Positions 35,004-43,725 of a DNA stretch of 64,000 nt are shown here, piece after piece. The position numbers and the translations under genes are program-made. The notes under the pieces are model-generated. The model was given only the letters and a program-made list of their open reading frames with translations. It ran no database searches and was not told the DNA's origin. How positions within the stretch are numbered: the first letter of the stretch is position 1; the number at the start of each line of letters is the position of its first letter. The DNA comes from Oceanicaulis sp. MMSF_3324 (lineage in GTDB: Bacteria > Pseudomonadota > Alphaproteobacteria > Caulobacterales > Maricaulaceae), in NCBI RefSeq assembly GCF_030733545.1, contig NZ_JASHIU010000001.1, positions 372,001 through 436,000 of the forward strand, read 5' to 3'.

Positions 35004-36250
35004 CACCAGAAGTCCTCGGCATAGGGAATGCGTGTGAAAGCGATCTTGCCGCCGGCATAGCCGCCGGGCGGCGGGGTCCAGACGCCCTGGGTCACCAGCG
35101 ACTTGGCGTAGCGGCTGTTGATCGAGTCGATGGCGTCCTGCAGCGCGTTGCGGCGGGCGCGATCCTCGGCATTGTCCTCCACCAGCCAGTCGGTCTGGGT
35201 GACGCCGGGATCATCAAGGTCCGCCAGATACATGCCCGCCCGCATGGGCCGCGCGCGCGGATCAGCCCGCTGGGCGGCGGCCCACAGCGTGTCGAGCGCC
35301 TTGAGGCAGTCGCGGTCGGTGCGAGCGCTGTGCAGCGGCAATTCTCCGCTCCACCCGCCCTCGATATGGCGCAGCCACAAACCCATGCGCCCGGCGGTGC
35401 GGCCATCGCGGCGCATGCGGCGGGCGGCCTTCACCGTCAGCAGTCGCGCGCAGTCATAGGCGCTGGGCCAGCTGCGATGGCTGGGCGGCAGCACGCGGCC
35501 ATGGCCATACATGCGCCGCTTGGCGGGCTCGGCATGGACCGCATAGCCGTGCAGGGCGTACCAGAAGCGTTCGCCCCCCACATTGCGCCACAGGGCGCGC
35601 ATCTGCTTGGGCTGCATGGCCCAGAGCGCCTTCATGTCCGCCACGCCGGCCTTCAGAAGGCGCTTGCGCATGGACGAGCCAATGCCCGGCGCCTCATCGA
35701 GCGGGCGTTTGAGAAGCGGTCCCGGCAAATCCTCGGGCCGCCAGATGGTCAAACCGTCGGGTTTGCCCAGCTTGCAGGCCATCTTGGCGAGAAAACGGTT
35801 GGGCGCCATGCCGATCGAGCAGGTGACGACGCCGTCGGTTTCGGCCGCAATGCGCGCCTTGATGGCGTTCGAGACGCCTTCAGGGTCGGCGATGGCGCGC
35901 GCATCGAGCTTGCAGGTCAGCTCGTCAATGGATTTCACCGCGCCAATGGGCAGCACGGCCCGGATCTCGGCCACCATTACCGCATGCATGCGGCGATAGA
36001 GGTCAGGCTTCTGATCCACCAGGATCATGTCGGGCACGGCCTCGCGCGCCTCGCGCACGGTCATCACCGAGCTGGCGCCCTTCGCCTTGGCTTCCTTGGA
36101 GGCGGCGATGATGCAGGTATTGCGCGCGCCCTTCATGGGGATCACCCCGACCGGGCGGCCCCGCAGGCGCGGATCGGCGTATTGCTCGACGCTCGCAAAG
36201 AAGCTGTCAAAGTCGAGATAGAGCTGTTCGATGGTCTCTGGCTTGCGCAT
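35003..36250 (-). CDS. Y-family (DinB/ImpB-like) DNA polymerase
   Basis: 415 residues. The catalytic palm opens with EQLYLDFDSFFASVEQYADP (metal Asp residues) and GVIPMKGARNTCIIAASKEAKAKG. It continues with AVKSIDELTCKLD, a SIDE motif followed by LT rather than the usual AYLD, and SIGMAPNRFLAKMACKLGKPDGL. A helix-hairpin-helix follows (PLDEAPGIGSSMRKRLLKAG). It would perform error-prone bypass synthesis. No obvious C-terminal beta-clamp peptide is seen. A perfect LexA box lies 33 bases upstream of the start. Confidence 0.9.
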   Translation of the reverse strand: MRKPETIEQLYLDFDSFFASVEQYADPRLRGRPVGVIPMKGARNTCIIAASKEAKAKGASSVMTVREAREAVPDMILVDQKPDLYRRMHAVMVAEIRAVLPIGAVKSIDELTCKLDARAIADPEGVSNAIKARIAAETDGVVTCSIGMAPNRFLAKMACKLGKPDGLTIWRPEDLPGPLLKRPLDEAPGIGSSMRKRLLKAGVADMKALWAMQPKQMRALWRNVGGERFWYALHGYAVHAEPAKRRMYGHGRVLPPSHRSWPSAYDCARLLTVKAARRMRRDGRTAGRMGLWLRHIEGGWSGELPLHSARTDRDCLKALDTLWAAAQRADPRARPMRAGMYLADLDDPGVTQTDWLVEDNAEDRARRNALQDAIDSINSRYAKSLVTQGVWTPPPGGYAGGKIAFTRIPYAEDFW

Positions 36251-36282
36251 GGTTCGTGTTCCGCAGGCGGCTGTCCGCTACG

Positions 36283-36297
36283 GAACAAAAATAGAAC
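36283..36297. promoter_or_regulatory. LexA (SOS) box upstream of the Y-family polymerase
   Basis: GAACAAAAATAGAAC matches GAAC-N7-GAAC exactly, with the AT-rich centre usual for alphaproteobacterial LexA sites. It lies between the rpsP terminator and the polymerase start, so it controls a promoter independent of rpsP. Confidence 0.85.
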
Positions 36298-36361
36298 AAA
36301 TGCGACGACCGGCAAAGCGGGAAGAGTCAGATTGCGGGGCAAAACGCTGACTCCAGATGTG

Positions 36362-36393
36362 AAAAACCCCGCCGCGTTTCCACGGCGGGGTTG
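36362..36393 (-). terminator. rho-independent terminator of rpsP
   Basis: AACCCCGCCG - TGGAAACG - CGGCGGGGTTTTT when read on the minus strand, 25 bases after the rpsP stop. Confidence 0.9.
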
Positions 36394-36417
36394 ATCAAAT
36401 CTCTGAAGGAAAAGGTC

Positions 36418-36849
36418 CTATTCGGACTTTTCTTCTTCAGCCGCAGCCTCTTCGGCCGGGGCTTCTTCTTCAGCCGGAGCCGCAGCGGCTTCAGCTTCAG
36501 CCGCCTTCTTGGCTTCTTCCTTCTCGGCGCGTTCAGCGGCGCGCTCTTTGGCTTTCTCGCCCGGCTCGCCCTTTTTCGGGTTGTTGCCGTGGGACCATTC
36601 ATAGACGCCGGCGTCTTTCAGGAAGCGCGCGACGCGGTCAGACGGCTGAGCGCCTTTCTTGATCCACTCGGCGGCTTTCTCGGCGTCGACGGCCACGCGG
36701 TTCTCGTGGTCTTTCGGCAGCATCGGGTTGTAGTGGCCGATCTTCTCGATGAAGCGGCCATCGCGCGGCATGCGCGAGTCGGTGACGACGATGCGGTAGT
36801 ACGGACGCTTCTTGGCGCCGCCGCGGGCGAGACGAATTTTAACAGACAT
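36418..36849 (-). CDS. rpsP: 30S ribosomal protein S16
   Basis: 143 residues. The S16 core covers about residues 1-80: [38 protein letters not shown] and KPSDRVARF-like [15 protein letters not shown]. It is followed by an unusually long low-complexity Ala/Glu/Lys tail of some 50 residues, a feature found in several Alphaproteobacteria. S16 is needed for 30S assembly. It lies 18 bases downstream of ffh on the same strand, so the two are probably co-transcribed. Confidence 0.96.
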   Translation of the reverse strand: MSVKIRLARGGAKKRPYYRIVVTDSRMPRDGRFIEKIGHYNPMLPKDHENRVAVDAEKAAEWIKKGAQPSDRVARFLKDAGVYEWSHGNNPKKGEPGEKAKERAAERAEKEEAKKAAEAEAAAAPAEEEAPAEEAAAEEEKSE

Positions 36850-36867
36850 GGTTGTGGTCCTTTGAGG

Positions 36868-38406
36868 TCATTTTTTCTTTGAGAGGCCGAGCGGAAGGCC
36901 ATCCGGCCCCAACGGCCCGCCAATGCCTGGCAGGCCCTGGTTGCCTGGGCCGCCCAGCCCCGGCAGGTCTGCGCCCTTGGGCGCTTGTCCTTTGAGAAGA
37001 TCCTTGGCGGCGCCATCGAGGCCCGGCGGCATGCCGCCCCCCATACCTGGCATTCCGCCGCCCATTCCAGGCATGCCGGGGAAACCCCCTTTTTTGCCCT
37101 TCTTGCCCATCTTCTTCATCATGTCCGCCATCTGGCGGTGCATTTTCAAAAGCTTGTTCACATCCGGCACTTCGACGCCCGAGCCCATGGCGATGCGGCG
37201 CTTGCGGCTGGCCTTGAGAAGCTCGGGCTTGGCGCGCTCTTCGCGGGTCATCGACTGGATGATCGCTTCCTGGCGCTTGAGCGCCTTGTCGTCGAAGCCG
37301 GCATTGGCCATCTGGGCCTTCGCCGCCTTGTTCATGCCCGGCAGGAAACCCATCATGCCGGAAATGCCGCCCATTTTCTGGAGCTGGCGCAACTGGTCGG
37401 CCATGTCGTCGAGATCGAACTTGCCCTTCGCCATTTTCTTGGCGAGGCGTTCAGCCTTCTCGTGATCGACCTCGGCGGCGGCTTTCTCCACCAGCGAGAC
37501 GATGTCGCCGCGCCCGAGAATGCGGCCCGCCAGACGCTTGGCGTCAAAGGCGTCCAGGCCATCAACCTTTTCAGAGACGCCCAGGAACTTGATCGGCAGG
37601 CCCGTGACCCAACGCATGGACAGCGCGGCGCCGCCGCGGCCATCACCATCCATCCGGGTCAGCACCAGGCCGGTCAGCTTCAGACGCGCGTCAAAGCGCT
37701 TGGCGGTCTCCACCGCGTCCTGACCGGTCAGGCTGTCCGCCACCAGAAGGGTTTCGCGCGGCCGCGCCACTTCGGCGATCTTGGCCGCTTCGCCCATCAT
37801 CTCTTCATCGATGGAAGTGCGGCCCGCGGTGTCGAGGATCACCACGTCATAGCCCTGAAGGCGGCCTGCGCTCATGGCGCGCTTGGCGATCTCCACCGCG
37901 GACTGGCCCGCCACGATGGGCAGGCAGTTCACGCCGGCCTTCTCGGCCATCTGCGCCAATTGCTCCATGGCCGCCGGACGGCGGGTGTCGAGCGAGGCGA
38001 CGAGGACTTTTTTCTTTTCACGCTCGGAAATGCGCTTGGCGAGCTTGGCGGTGGTGGTGGTTTTACCCGAACCCTGAAGACCGGCCATCAGGATCGCCAC
38101 GGGCGGCTCGCCGGTGAGGTTCAGACCCTCGGGTTCGCCGTCGCCGCCCAGAAGCTCCACCAGACCGTCATGGACGATCTTGATGACCTGCTGGCCGGGG
38201 CTGACCGAGCGGATCACCTCTTCGCCGATCGCCTTCTCGCGCACCTTGGCGGTGAAATCCTTCACAGCCGGCAGGGCGACGTCGGCCTCCAGCAGCGCCA
38301 CGCGGATCTCGCGCAGCGCGGCGTCCACATCCTTTTCCGAGAGCGCGCCGCGCCCGGTCAGGCTGTCAAAGACGCCGGAAAGCCGTTCTGAAAGTGAGTC
38401 GAACAT
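36868..38406 (-). CDS. ffh: signal recognition particle protein Ffh
   Basis: 512 residues. The N domain begins MFDSLSERLSGVFDSLTGRG. The G domain has the P loop GLQGSGKTTTTAKLA, VASLDTRRPAAMEQL, DTAGR and TRMDGDGRGGAALS. The Met-rich M domain (about 330-440), which binds the SRP RNA and signal peptides, is followed by a Gly/Met/Pro tail with repeated GMPGMGGG units. It targets nascent membrane proteins to FtsY. The SRP RNA gene was looked for nearby and not found. Confidence 0.97.
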   Translation of the reverse strand: MFDSLSERLSGVFDSLTGRGALSEKDVDAALREIRVALLEADVALPAVKDFTAKVREKAIGEEVIRSVSPGQQVIKIVHDGLVELLGGDGEPEGLNLTGEPPVAILMAGLQGSGKTTTTAKLAKRISEREKKKVLVASLDTRRPAAMEQLAQMAEKAGVNCLPIVAGQSAVEIAKRAMSAGRLQGYDVVILDTAGRTSIDEEMMGEAAKIAEVARPRETLLVADSLTGQDAVETAKRFDARLKLTGLVLTRMDGDGRGGAALSMRWVTGLPIKFLGVSEKVDGLDAFDAKRLAGRILGRGDIVSLVEKAAAEVDHEKAERLAKKMAKGKFDLDDMADQLRQLQKMGGISGMMGFLPGMNKAAKAQMANAGFDDKALKRQEAIIQSMTREERAKPELLKASRKRRIAMGSGVEVPDVNKLLKMHRQMADMMKKMGKKGKKGGFPGMPGMGGGMPGMGGGMPPGLDGAAKDLLKGQAPKGADLPGLGGPGNQGLPGIGGPLGPDGLPLGLSKKK

Positions 38407-38724
38407 GTGTTCGCCTGCCCTGGTCCGCTTCTGGTCACACCCAACAAGGTGTGTGTGAAACGCGCACGCCGCAACCGCCCCACTGGACGAGCCTTCGTCG
38501 AGCGGGGGACCTCGCCCGCCTCCGGGCGTTCACTCCTGATCTGTGCAGGACGCCGTGTGCGGGTAAGGCAAGCGGAAAGACGCTTGCGTGAAGCGTGGGC
38601 GTTTACGCGGGGGGGCGCGAAGAGTCAAGGGAAAGCGCGATTGTGGAGTCTGCTGACTTCCATTCTCCCCCGCCATCCCCTACCTGTCAGGCCATTGATC
38701 CCGCCTCTGCCCGAAAGGCTTCCC
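38407..38724. other. divergent ffh-gshB intergenic region, 318 bases
   Basis: Non-coding region that must hold the ffh and gshB promoters. Codons are open through it in the gshB frame, but there is no ribosome-binding site and no similarity, so it is not part of gshB. No hairpin, RNA gene or operator stands out. Confidence 0.5.
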
Positions 38725-39669
38725 ATGCTGACGATTGCTTTCCAGATGGATCCCATCACCGCCGTCAATGTGAACGCGGACTCCACCTTTGACATTGCGC
38801 TGGAGGCTTTTGGGCGCGGCCATGAGATCTGGGTGTATGAGCCCAAAGATCTCAGCCTTGAGAACGGCATGGTGCGCGCGACGGCGCAGCGGGTGAAGAC
38901 GCTGCAGCGGGTGCAGGGCGAGCATGTCACCCTGGCCGAGCCCGAAGTGCTGGACCTGCACACGGTGGATGCGGTCTTCCTGCGTCAGGATCCGCCCTTT
39001 GACATGAGCTATATCACCACCACCCACATGCTCGAGCATCTCATGCCCGAGGTTCTGGTGGTCAATGATCCGCGCCATGTGCGCGATACGCCCGAAAAAC
39101 TGTTCGTCACCACGTTTGAAGGTGTGATGCCGCCGACGCTGATCACCAGCTCGGAAAAAGAGATCCGCGACTTCTTCGAGCGCCATGACCGCGACATCAT
39201 CGTCAAGCCGCTGTTCGGCAATGGCGGGGCCGGCGTGTTCCGCATTCGCGACAGCGCCGAGAATATCGCCTCGCTGGTGGAGCTGTTCGGTCAGACCAGC
39301 CGTGATCCATTGATGGCGCAGGCCTTTGTTCCGGACGTTCGCAATGGCGACAAGCGCGTGATCCTGGTCGATGGCGAACCTGTAGGCGCGATCAACCGGG
39401 TGCCGGCCGAGGGCGAGGTGCGCGCCAACATGCATGTGGGCGGTCAGGCCATTCAGTCCGATCTCACCGAGCGTGATCTCGAGATTTGCCGCATCATCGG
39501 GCCGGAGCTCAAACGCCGCGGCCTCGTCTTTGTGGGCATTGACGTGATTGGCGATTACCTCACCGAGATCAATGTCACCTCCCCCACCGGCATCCAGGAA
39601 TTGCGCCGCTTCTCCGGCGTGGATGTGTCGGCGCTGCTGATCGACTGGGTGGAAGCCAAGCGGGGGTGA
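38725..39669 (+). CDS. gshB: glutathione synthetase
   Basis: 314 residues from the ATG at 38725, after GAAAGG. It has the ATP-grasp layout of bacterial GshB: IAFQMDPITAVNVNADSTF at the N terminus, VFLRQDPPFDMSYITTTHM, NDPRHVRDTPEKLF, IVKPLFGNGGAGVFRI and ITEINVTSPTGIQEL-like EINVTSPTGIQ. It joins gamma-glutamylcysteine and glycine to make glutathione in the cytosol. gshA is not in this window. The gene beside it (39817-40569) may be a gamma-glutamylcyclotransferase-like protein. Confidence 0.96.
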   Translation: MLTIAFQMDPITAVNVNADSTFDIALEAFGRGHEIWVYEPKDLSLENGMVRATAQRVKTLQRVQGEHVTLAEPEVLDLHTVDAVFLRQDPPFDMSYITTTHMLEHLMPEVLVVNDPRHVRDTPEKLFVTTFEGVMPPTLITSSEKEIRDFFERHDRDIIVKPLFGNGGAGVFRIRDSAENIASLVELFGQTSRDPLMAQAFVPDVRNGDKRVILVDGEPVGAINRVPAEGEVRANMHVGGQAIQSDLTERDLEICRIIGPELKRRGLVFVGIDVIGDYLTEINVTSPTGIQELRRFSGVDVSALLIDWVEAKRG

Positions 39670-39688
39670 TTGAAACCGCCCTGTGATT

Positions 39689-39785
39689 GTCATCCCGGAC
39701 GCGAAGCGATCCGGGATCTACCGGAACCACTCTGTTCTGATCACAGAAACGAAACGGGTGGATCCCGGCTCAAGGCCGGGATGAC
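39689..39785. repeat. dispersed palindromic repeat with GTCATCCCGG ends
   Basis: The segment opens GTCATCCCGGacgcgaagcg and closes with GGCCGGGATGAC, with inner GATCCCGG/CCGGGATC arms. It lies between gshB and the next gene. This form (GTCATCCCGG...CCGGGATGAC) is a widespread intergenic repeat in Alphaproteobacteria. Confidence 0.6.
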
Positions 39786-39816
39786 GGCAGAGCAAGCTCG
39801 AGGAAGGAAGCGCCCC

Positions 39817-40569
39817 ATGATCGATACCGACACCCTGCATCTGCAATGGGCGCTCAGCTATCCCTTCCCGCGCCCGCAAACGCCCTTCATCTTTCTCGAT
39901 GGCGCGACCTGGCCGCTGATGCAGACCAGCGGCGGGTTCGGCGACTGGATCATTGATCACGCCAAGGGGCCGATGCGCATGGCGACCGCGCTAGGCGAAC
40001 AGCGCCTTTCGGAGTTTGAACGCGGCGCCTATCACGCCGTGGCGGCGGTGGGTTCGAACGCCGCGCCCGCGCAGTTACGCCGCAAATTCCGCGACCATCT
40101 CGATGACGTCGCCATTCCGGTGATCCAGATCAGCGTGCCCGATCATGTAGTCGCCTACGCCAACCGCATTGCGGTCTATGGCTCGATCCCGGCGACCCTG
40201 GTGGAGCGCCCTAGCGGCTCGGTAAGGGTCTGGGCGACGCTTCTGACCGCGCGCGACTACGCCATCATGAACGGCACCGAGGATCGCGGCGAGATCTATG
40301 ACGGCGTGCCGATCAGCCCGATCCATGTACCCGAAGCGATCGAGAAGCCTTTTGAAGCCTATGCCTGCCTGACAGGCTCACTGCCGCTGCGCGTATCCGC
40401 CTTTCCCTCAGAGGGCTGCAGCTGGCCCGTGGGCGGCCAATGGGAAGCCCAGGCCGCCGCCATTCGCGCATTGGAGCTCGATCTCTCGGTCGATCATTTC
40501 GTGCTGGAAAACACCGCCGATGCGGAGCTGCGGCTGGCCCGCGATCTGGCGCTGTCAAAGGTGCGGTAG
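39817..40569 (+). CDS. possible gamma-glutamylcyclotransferase-like (AIG2-like) protein
   Basis: 250 residues from the ATG at 39817, with AGGAAGGAAG upstream. After a 70-residue N-terminal extension come AAVGSNAAPAQLRRKF (78-91), resembling the Y-G-S-N loop of the GGCT fold, then YGSIPATLVERPSGSVRV and WATLLTARDYAIMNGTED. The last segments parallel the GIATI...W...L..LDEQE region of human GGCT, and Glu155 would align with its catalytic Glu98. It lies 147 bases downstream of gshB on the same strand. The family call is by eye and unconfirmed; a plain hypothetical protein is the alternative. Confidence 0.4.
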   Translation: MIDTDTLHLQWALSYPFPRPQTPFIFLDGATWPLMQTSGGFGDWIIDHAKGPMRMATALGEQRLSEFERGAYHAVAAVGSNAAPAQLRRKFRDHLDDVAIPVIQISVPDHVVAYANRIAVYGSIPATLVERPSGSVRVWATLLTARDYAIMNGTEDRGEIYDGVPISPIHVPEAIEKPFEAYACLTGSLPLRVSAFPSEGCSWPVGGQWEAQAAAIRALELDLSVDHFVLENTADAELRLARDLALSKVR

Positions 40570-40580
40570 AGCCCATCCCG

Positions 40581-40640
40581 CTCGGTCCTTAGACTTGATC
40601 CGGGGACCCATGGGCCTCCGGGTCAGGCCCGAAGGCCGAG
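40581..40640. repeat. dispersed palindromic repeat, copy 2
   Basis: Arms starting CTCGGTCCTTAGACTTGATC and ending GGCCCGAAGGCCGAG meet at CCCATGGG, giving an imperfect 60-base palindrome. It is related to the copy at 32502-32580, which has the same parts in the opposite order. Confidence 0.6.
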
Positions 40641-40665
40641 AGGTGAGTGTTGTCCAGAAGGTGAA

Positions 40666-40696
40666 ACCCCGGCCCAGCGTAGCGCCGAGCCGGGGT
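40666..40696 (-). terminator. possible terminator of asd
   Basis: ACCCCGGC / GCCGGGGT hairpin, followed on the minus strand by TTTC. It lies 45 bases beyond the asd stop; the T tract is short. Confidence 0.45.
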
Positions 40697-40701
40697 GAGC
40701 G

Positions 40702-40731
40702 TCCCTCTCCCCCTTCAAAGGGGGAGAGGGG
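40702..40731. repeat. CT/AG-rich hairpin repeat
   Basis: CCCTCTCCCCCTTC-AAAGGGGGAGAGGG, related to the pair at 34614-34740; it ends 10 bases before the asd stop codon. Confidence 0.55.
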
Positions 40732-40740
40732 AAATCAGCG

Positions 40741-41766
40741 CTACTGCTTCAGCCAGCCCTTGTTGACCACCACTTCGGCGATCTGGACGGCGTTGAGCGC
40801 GGCGCCCTTGCGCAGATTGTCCGACACGATCCACATGGCCAGGCCGTTCTCGACGGTGGGGTCGTTGCGGATGCGACTGACAAAGGTGGCGAATTCACCC
40901 ACGCTTTCCACCGGGGTGACGAATTGCGGATCGTCTTCTTCGGCGCGGTCGATCACCATCAGGCCCGGCGCTTCACGCAGCAGGTTGCGGGCGTCCTCGG
41001 CGGACAGCTCCTTCTCCAGCTCCAGATGGGCGGCGACGCAATGGCCGACAAACACCGGCACGCGGGCGCAGGTGGCGAACAGCTTGATCTTGGGGTCGAG
41101 GATCTTCTTGGTCTCGACCGTCATCTTCCACTCTTCCTTGGTCGCGCCGTCTTCCATGAAGACGTCGATCTTTGGGATGACGTTGAAGGCGATCTGCTTG
41201 GGGAAGGCTTCCGGCTCGATCGGATCGTTGACGTAGATCGCCTTGGTCTGGTTCCACAGCTCGTCCATCGCCTCGCGGCCGCCGCCAGAGGTGGACTGAT
41301 AGGTGGAACAGTTCGCCCGCAGAATGCCCGCCGCATCATGGATGGGTTTCAGCGCCACCACGGTCTGGATGGTGGAGCAATTGGGATTGGCGATGATGTT
41401 CTTGCTCGGGCGCTGATCAAGCGTGTCCGGGTTCACTTCGGGCACGACCAGCGGCACGTCCGGGTCCATGCGCCAGGCGCTGGAATTGTCGATGACGAGC
41501 GCGCCGGCCTTGGCGATCTTCGGCGACATCTCGCGCGACACATCCCCGCCCGCGCTCATCAGCACGATGTCGACGGTGGAATAGTCGAACGTATCCGCAT
41601 CCTTGATGGTCAGGGTCTTGTCGCCATAGGAGACTTCGCGGCCCACCGATTTTCGGCTGGCCAGCGCATACACGGTTTCGGCAGGGAAGAGGCGTTCCTC
41701 GAGGATGGTCAGCATTTCCTGACCGACAGCGCCCGTGGCGCCCAGAACGGCGACGTTGAGACCCAT
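40741..41766 (-). CDS. asd: aspartate-semialdehyde dehydrogenase
   Basis: 341 residues. It reduces aspartyl phosphate to aspartate semialdehyde for lysine, methionine and threonine and for diaminopimelate. NADPH-binding GATGAVGQEML lies at 9-19. The catalytic region ANPNCSTIQ has Cys130, and VYNDPIEP-like YVNDPIEPEAFPKQIAFNVIP and VPVFVGHC follow with the active-site His. Length and motifs fit the Gram-negative/archaeal-type Asd. It lies 111 bases downstream of mdh on the same strand but is separated from it by a terminator. Confidence 0.96.
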   Translation of the reverse strand: MGLNVAVLGATGAVGQEMLTILEERLFPAETVYALASRKSVGREVSYGDKTLTIKDADTFDYSTVDIVLMSAGGDVSREMSPKIAKAGALVIDNSSAWRMDPDVPLVVPEVNPDTLDQRPSKNIIANPNCSTIQTVVALKPIHDAAGILRANCSTYQSTSGGGREAMDELWNQTKAIYVNDPIEPEAFPKQIAFNVIPKIDVFMEDGATKEEWKMTVETKKILDPKIKLFATCARVPVFVGHCVAAHLELEKELSAEDARNLLREAPGLMVIDRAEEDDPQFVTPVESVGEFATFVSRIRNDPTVENGLAMWIVSDNLRKGAALNAVQIAEVVVNKGWLKQ

Positions 41767-41821
41767 GGATCTCTCCTTCAGATGATATTGCTCTGCACAA
41801 TGACGCAGGCTCAGACAAAGA

Positions 41822-41859
41822 AAAACCCCCGGGGCCGGTCTGGCCCCGGGGGTTTTTAC
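41822..41859 (-). terminator. rho-independent terminator of mdh
   Basis: AAAAACCCCCGGGGCCGG - TC - TGGCCCCGGGGGTTTTTA: very GC-rich stem with A/T flanks, 19 bases after the mdh stop. Confidence 0.92.
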
Positions 41860-41877
41860 ACCGGATCGACCAGACCT

Positions 41878-42864
<987 letters not shown>

Positions 42865-42972
42865 TTAGAGGGGGCGCGCCTTTGATGCAGGCGCGAAGAC
42901 AGGTGGGCCTGATTTACGCCCCTCGGCGCAGAAGTGCAATGCGCAGAAGGGAGAAGACCGCTCACACCCCTG

Positions 42973-43557
42973 TCAGTCGCCCAGCCAGTGCATGAAACTG
43001 GTGTTGCGAAAGCGCTCTTCATCCATTTCCACGCCGACTGTCAGCGCGGCGGCGTTGTCGTGGGGCGTCTCGCCGGGCACGTGCAGGTATTCAGGCTGGA
43101 TGCGGCCCGAAATGATGACCTGGCCGAGCGTTTCGTCCCGTGCGCGGAACTCGAAAGCGCCGTCCGTCAGGGTGAAGCTGGAGGGCCGGATCCGGCGATT
43201 GCCGACGAAATAGGTCTGTCCCAGCTCGTTGACCGCCGTCTCCCCATCCACCGGATCGAGGCTCAGCCAGACCGGAATCTCCACGGGCGTTGCGCCGGCT
43301 TCGCGCCACAGCTCGAAATCGGTGCTGTGGCCGATGAAGAGATGGTTCACGGTCCAGCCGCCTGCTGTAACCGCGCTATTGGGCAGATAATAGCCGCTGG
43401 CGTCATAGCTGACGCTGATCTCGAATTCCTGCTCGGACAAGGTCTCGGCCGCAACCGGTTCGGACGCCATGCCGGTTCCGCTTTCGGGCGAACAGGCGGT
43501 CATGGCCAGAACGGGCAGGGCCAGGGTCAGGGCGAAGAGGCGGCGCTTACAGGTCAT
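42973..43557 (-). CDS. hypothetical lipoprotein
   Basis: 194 residues. Signal peptide KRRLFALTLALPVLAMTAC puts the lipid Cys at residue 22. GAGGAG stands 8 bases before the ATG. The mature part is beta-rich: YDASGYYLPNSAVTAGGWTVNHLFIG, VEIPVWLSLDPVDG, GRIQPEYLHVPGET and DEERFRNTSFMHWLGD at the end. No family recognised. It sits between mdh and katG on the same strand. Confidence 0.65.
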   Translation of the reverse strand: MTCKRRLFALTLALPVLAMTACSPESGTGMASEPVAAETLSEQEFEISVSYDASGYYLPNSAVTAGGWTVNHLFIGHSTDFELWREAGATPVEIPVWLSLDPVDGETAVNELGQTYFVGNRRIRPSSFTLTDGAFEFRARDETLGQVIISGRIQPEYLHVPGETPHDNAAALTVGVEMDEERFRNTSFMHWLGD

Positions 43558-43674
43558 CAGGCATCTCCTCGGTCATCTCAGTGTCCGTGGAGTGTGCACG
43601 TCGAACCCGCCTGCGTCACCCGCCAGCGTGGTCGGGCGTTTGATGATCCGGCGGTCCGGGCTGGCTTCAAATGC

Positions 43675-43707
43675 AAACGGCGGCGCAGCTTTCACTGCGC
43701 CGCCGTC
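43675..43707 (-). terminator. hairpin downstream of katG
   Basis: A perfect 12-bp stem ACGGCGGCGCAG / CTGCGCCGCCGT around a 6-base loop, with only a short T stretch on the minus strand, 19 bases after the katG stop. Confidence 0.65.
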
Positions 43708-43725
43708 GGTCATGCGTCTTACAGC

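Noticed and set aside
38407-38724. SRP (4.5S) RNA gene beside ffh
   Set aside because: The conserved GGAAGGAAGCAGC-type apical loop of SRP RNA is absent on both strands of this gap.
38407-38724. N-terminal extension of GshB
   Set aside because: The open frame continues upstream of 38725, but it has no ribosome-binding site or family similarity, and the family N terminus begins at the chosen ATG.
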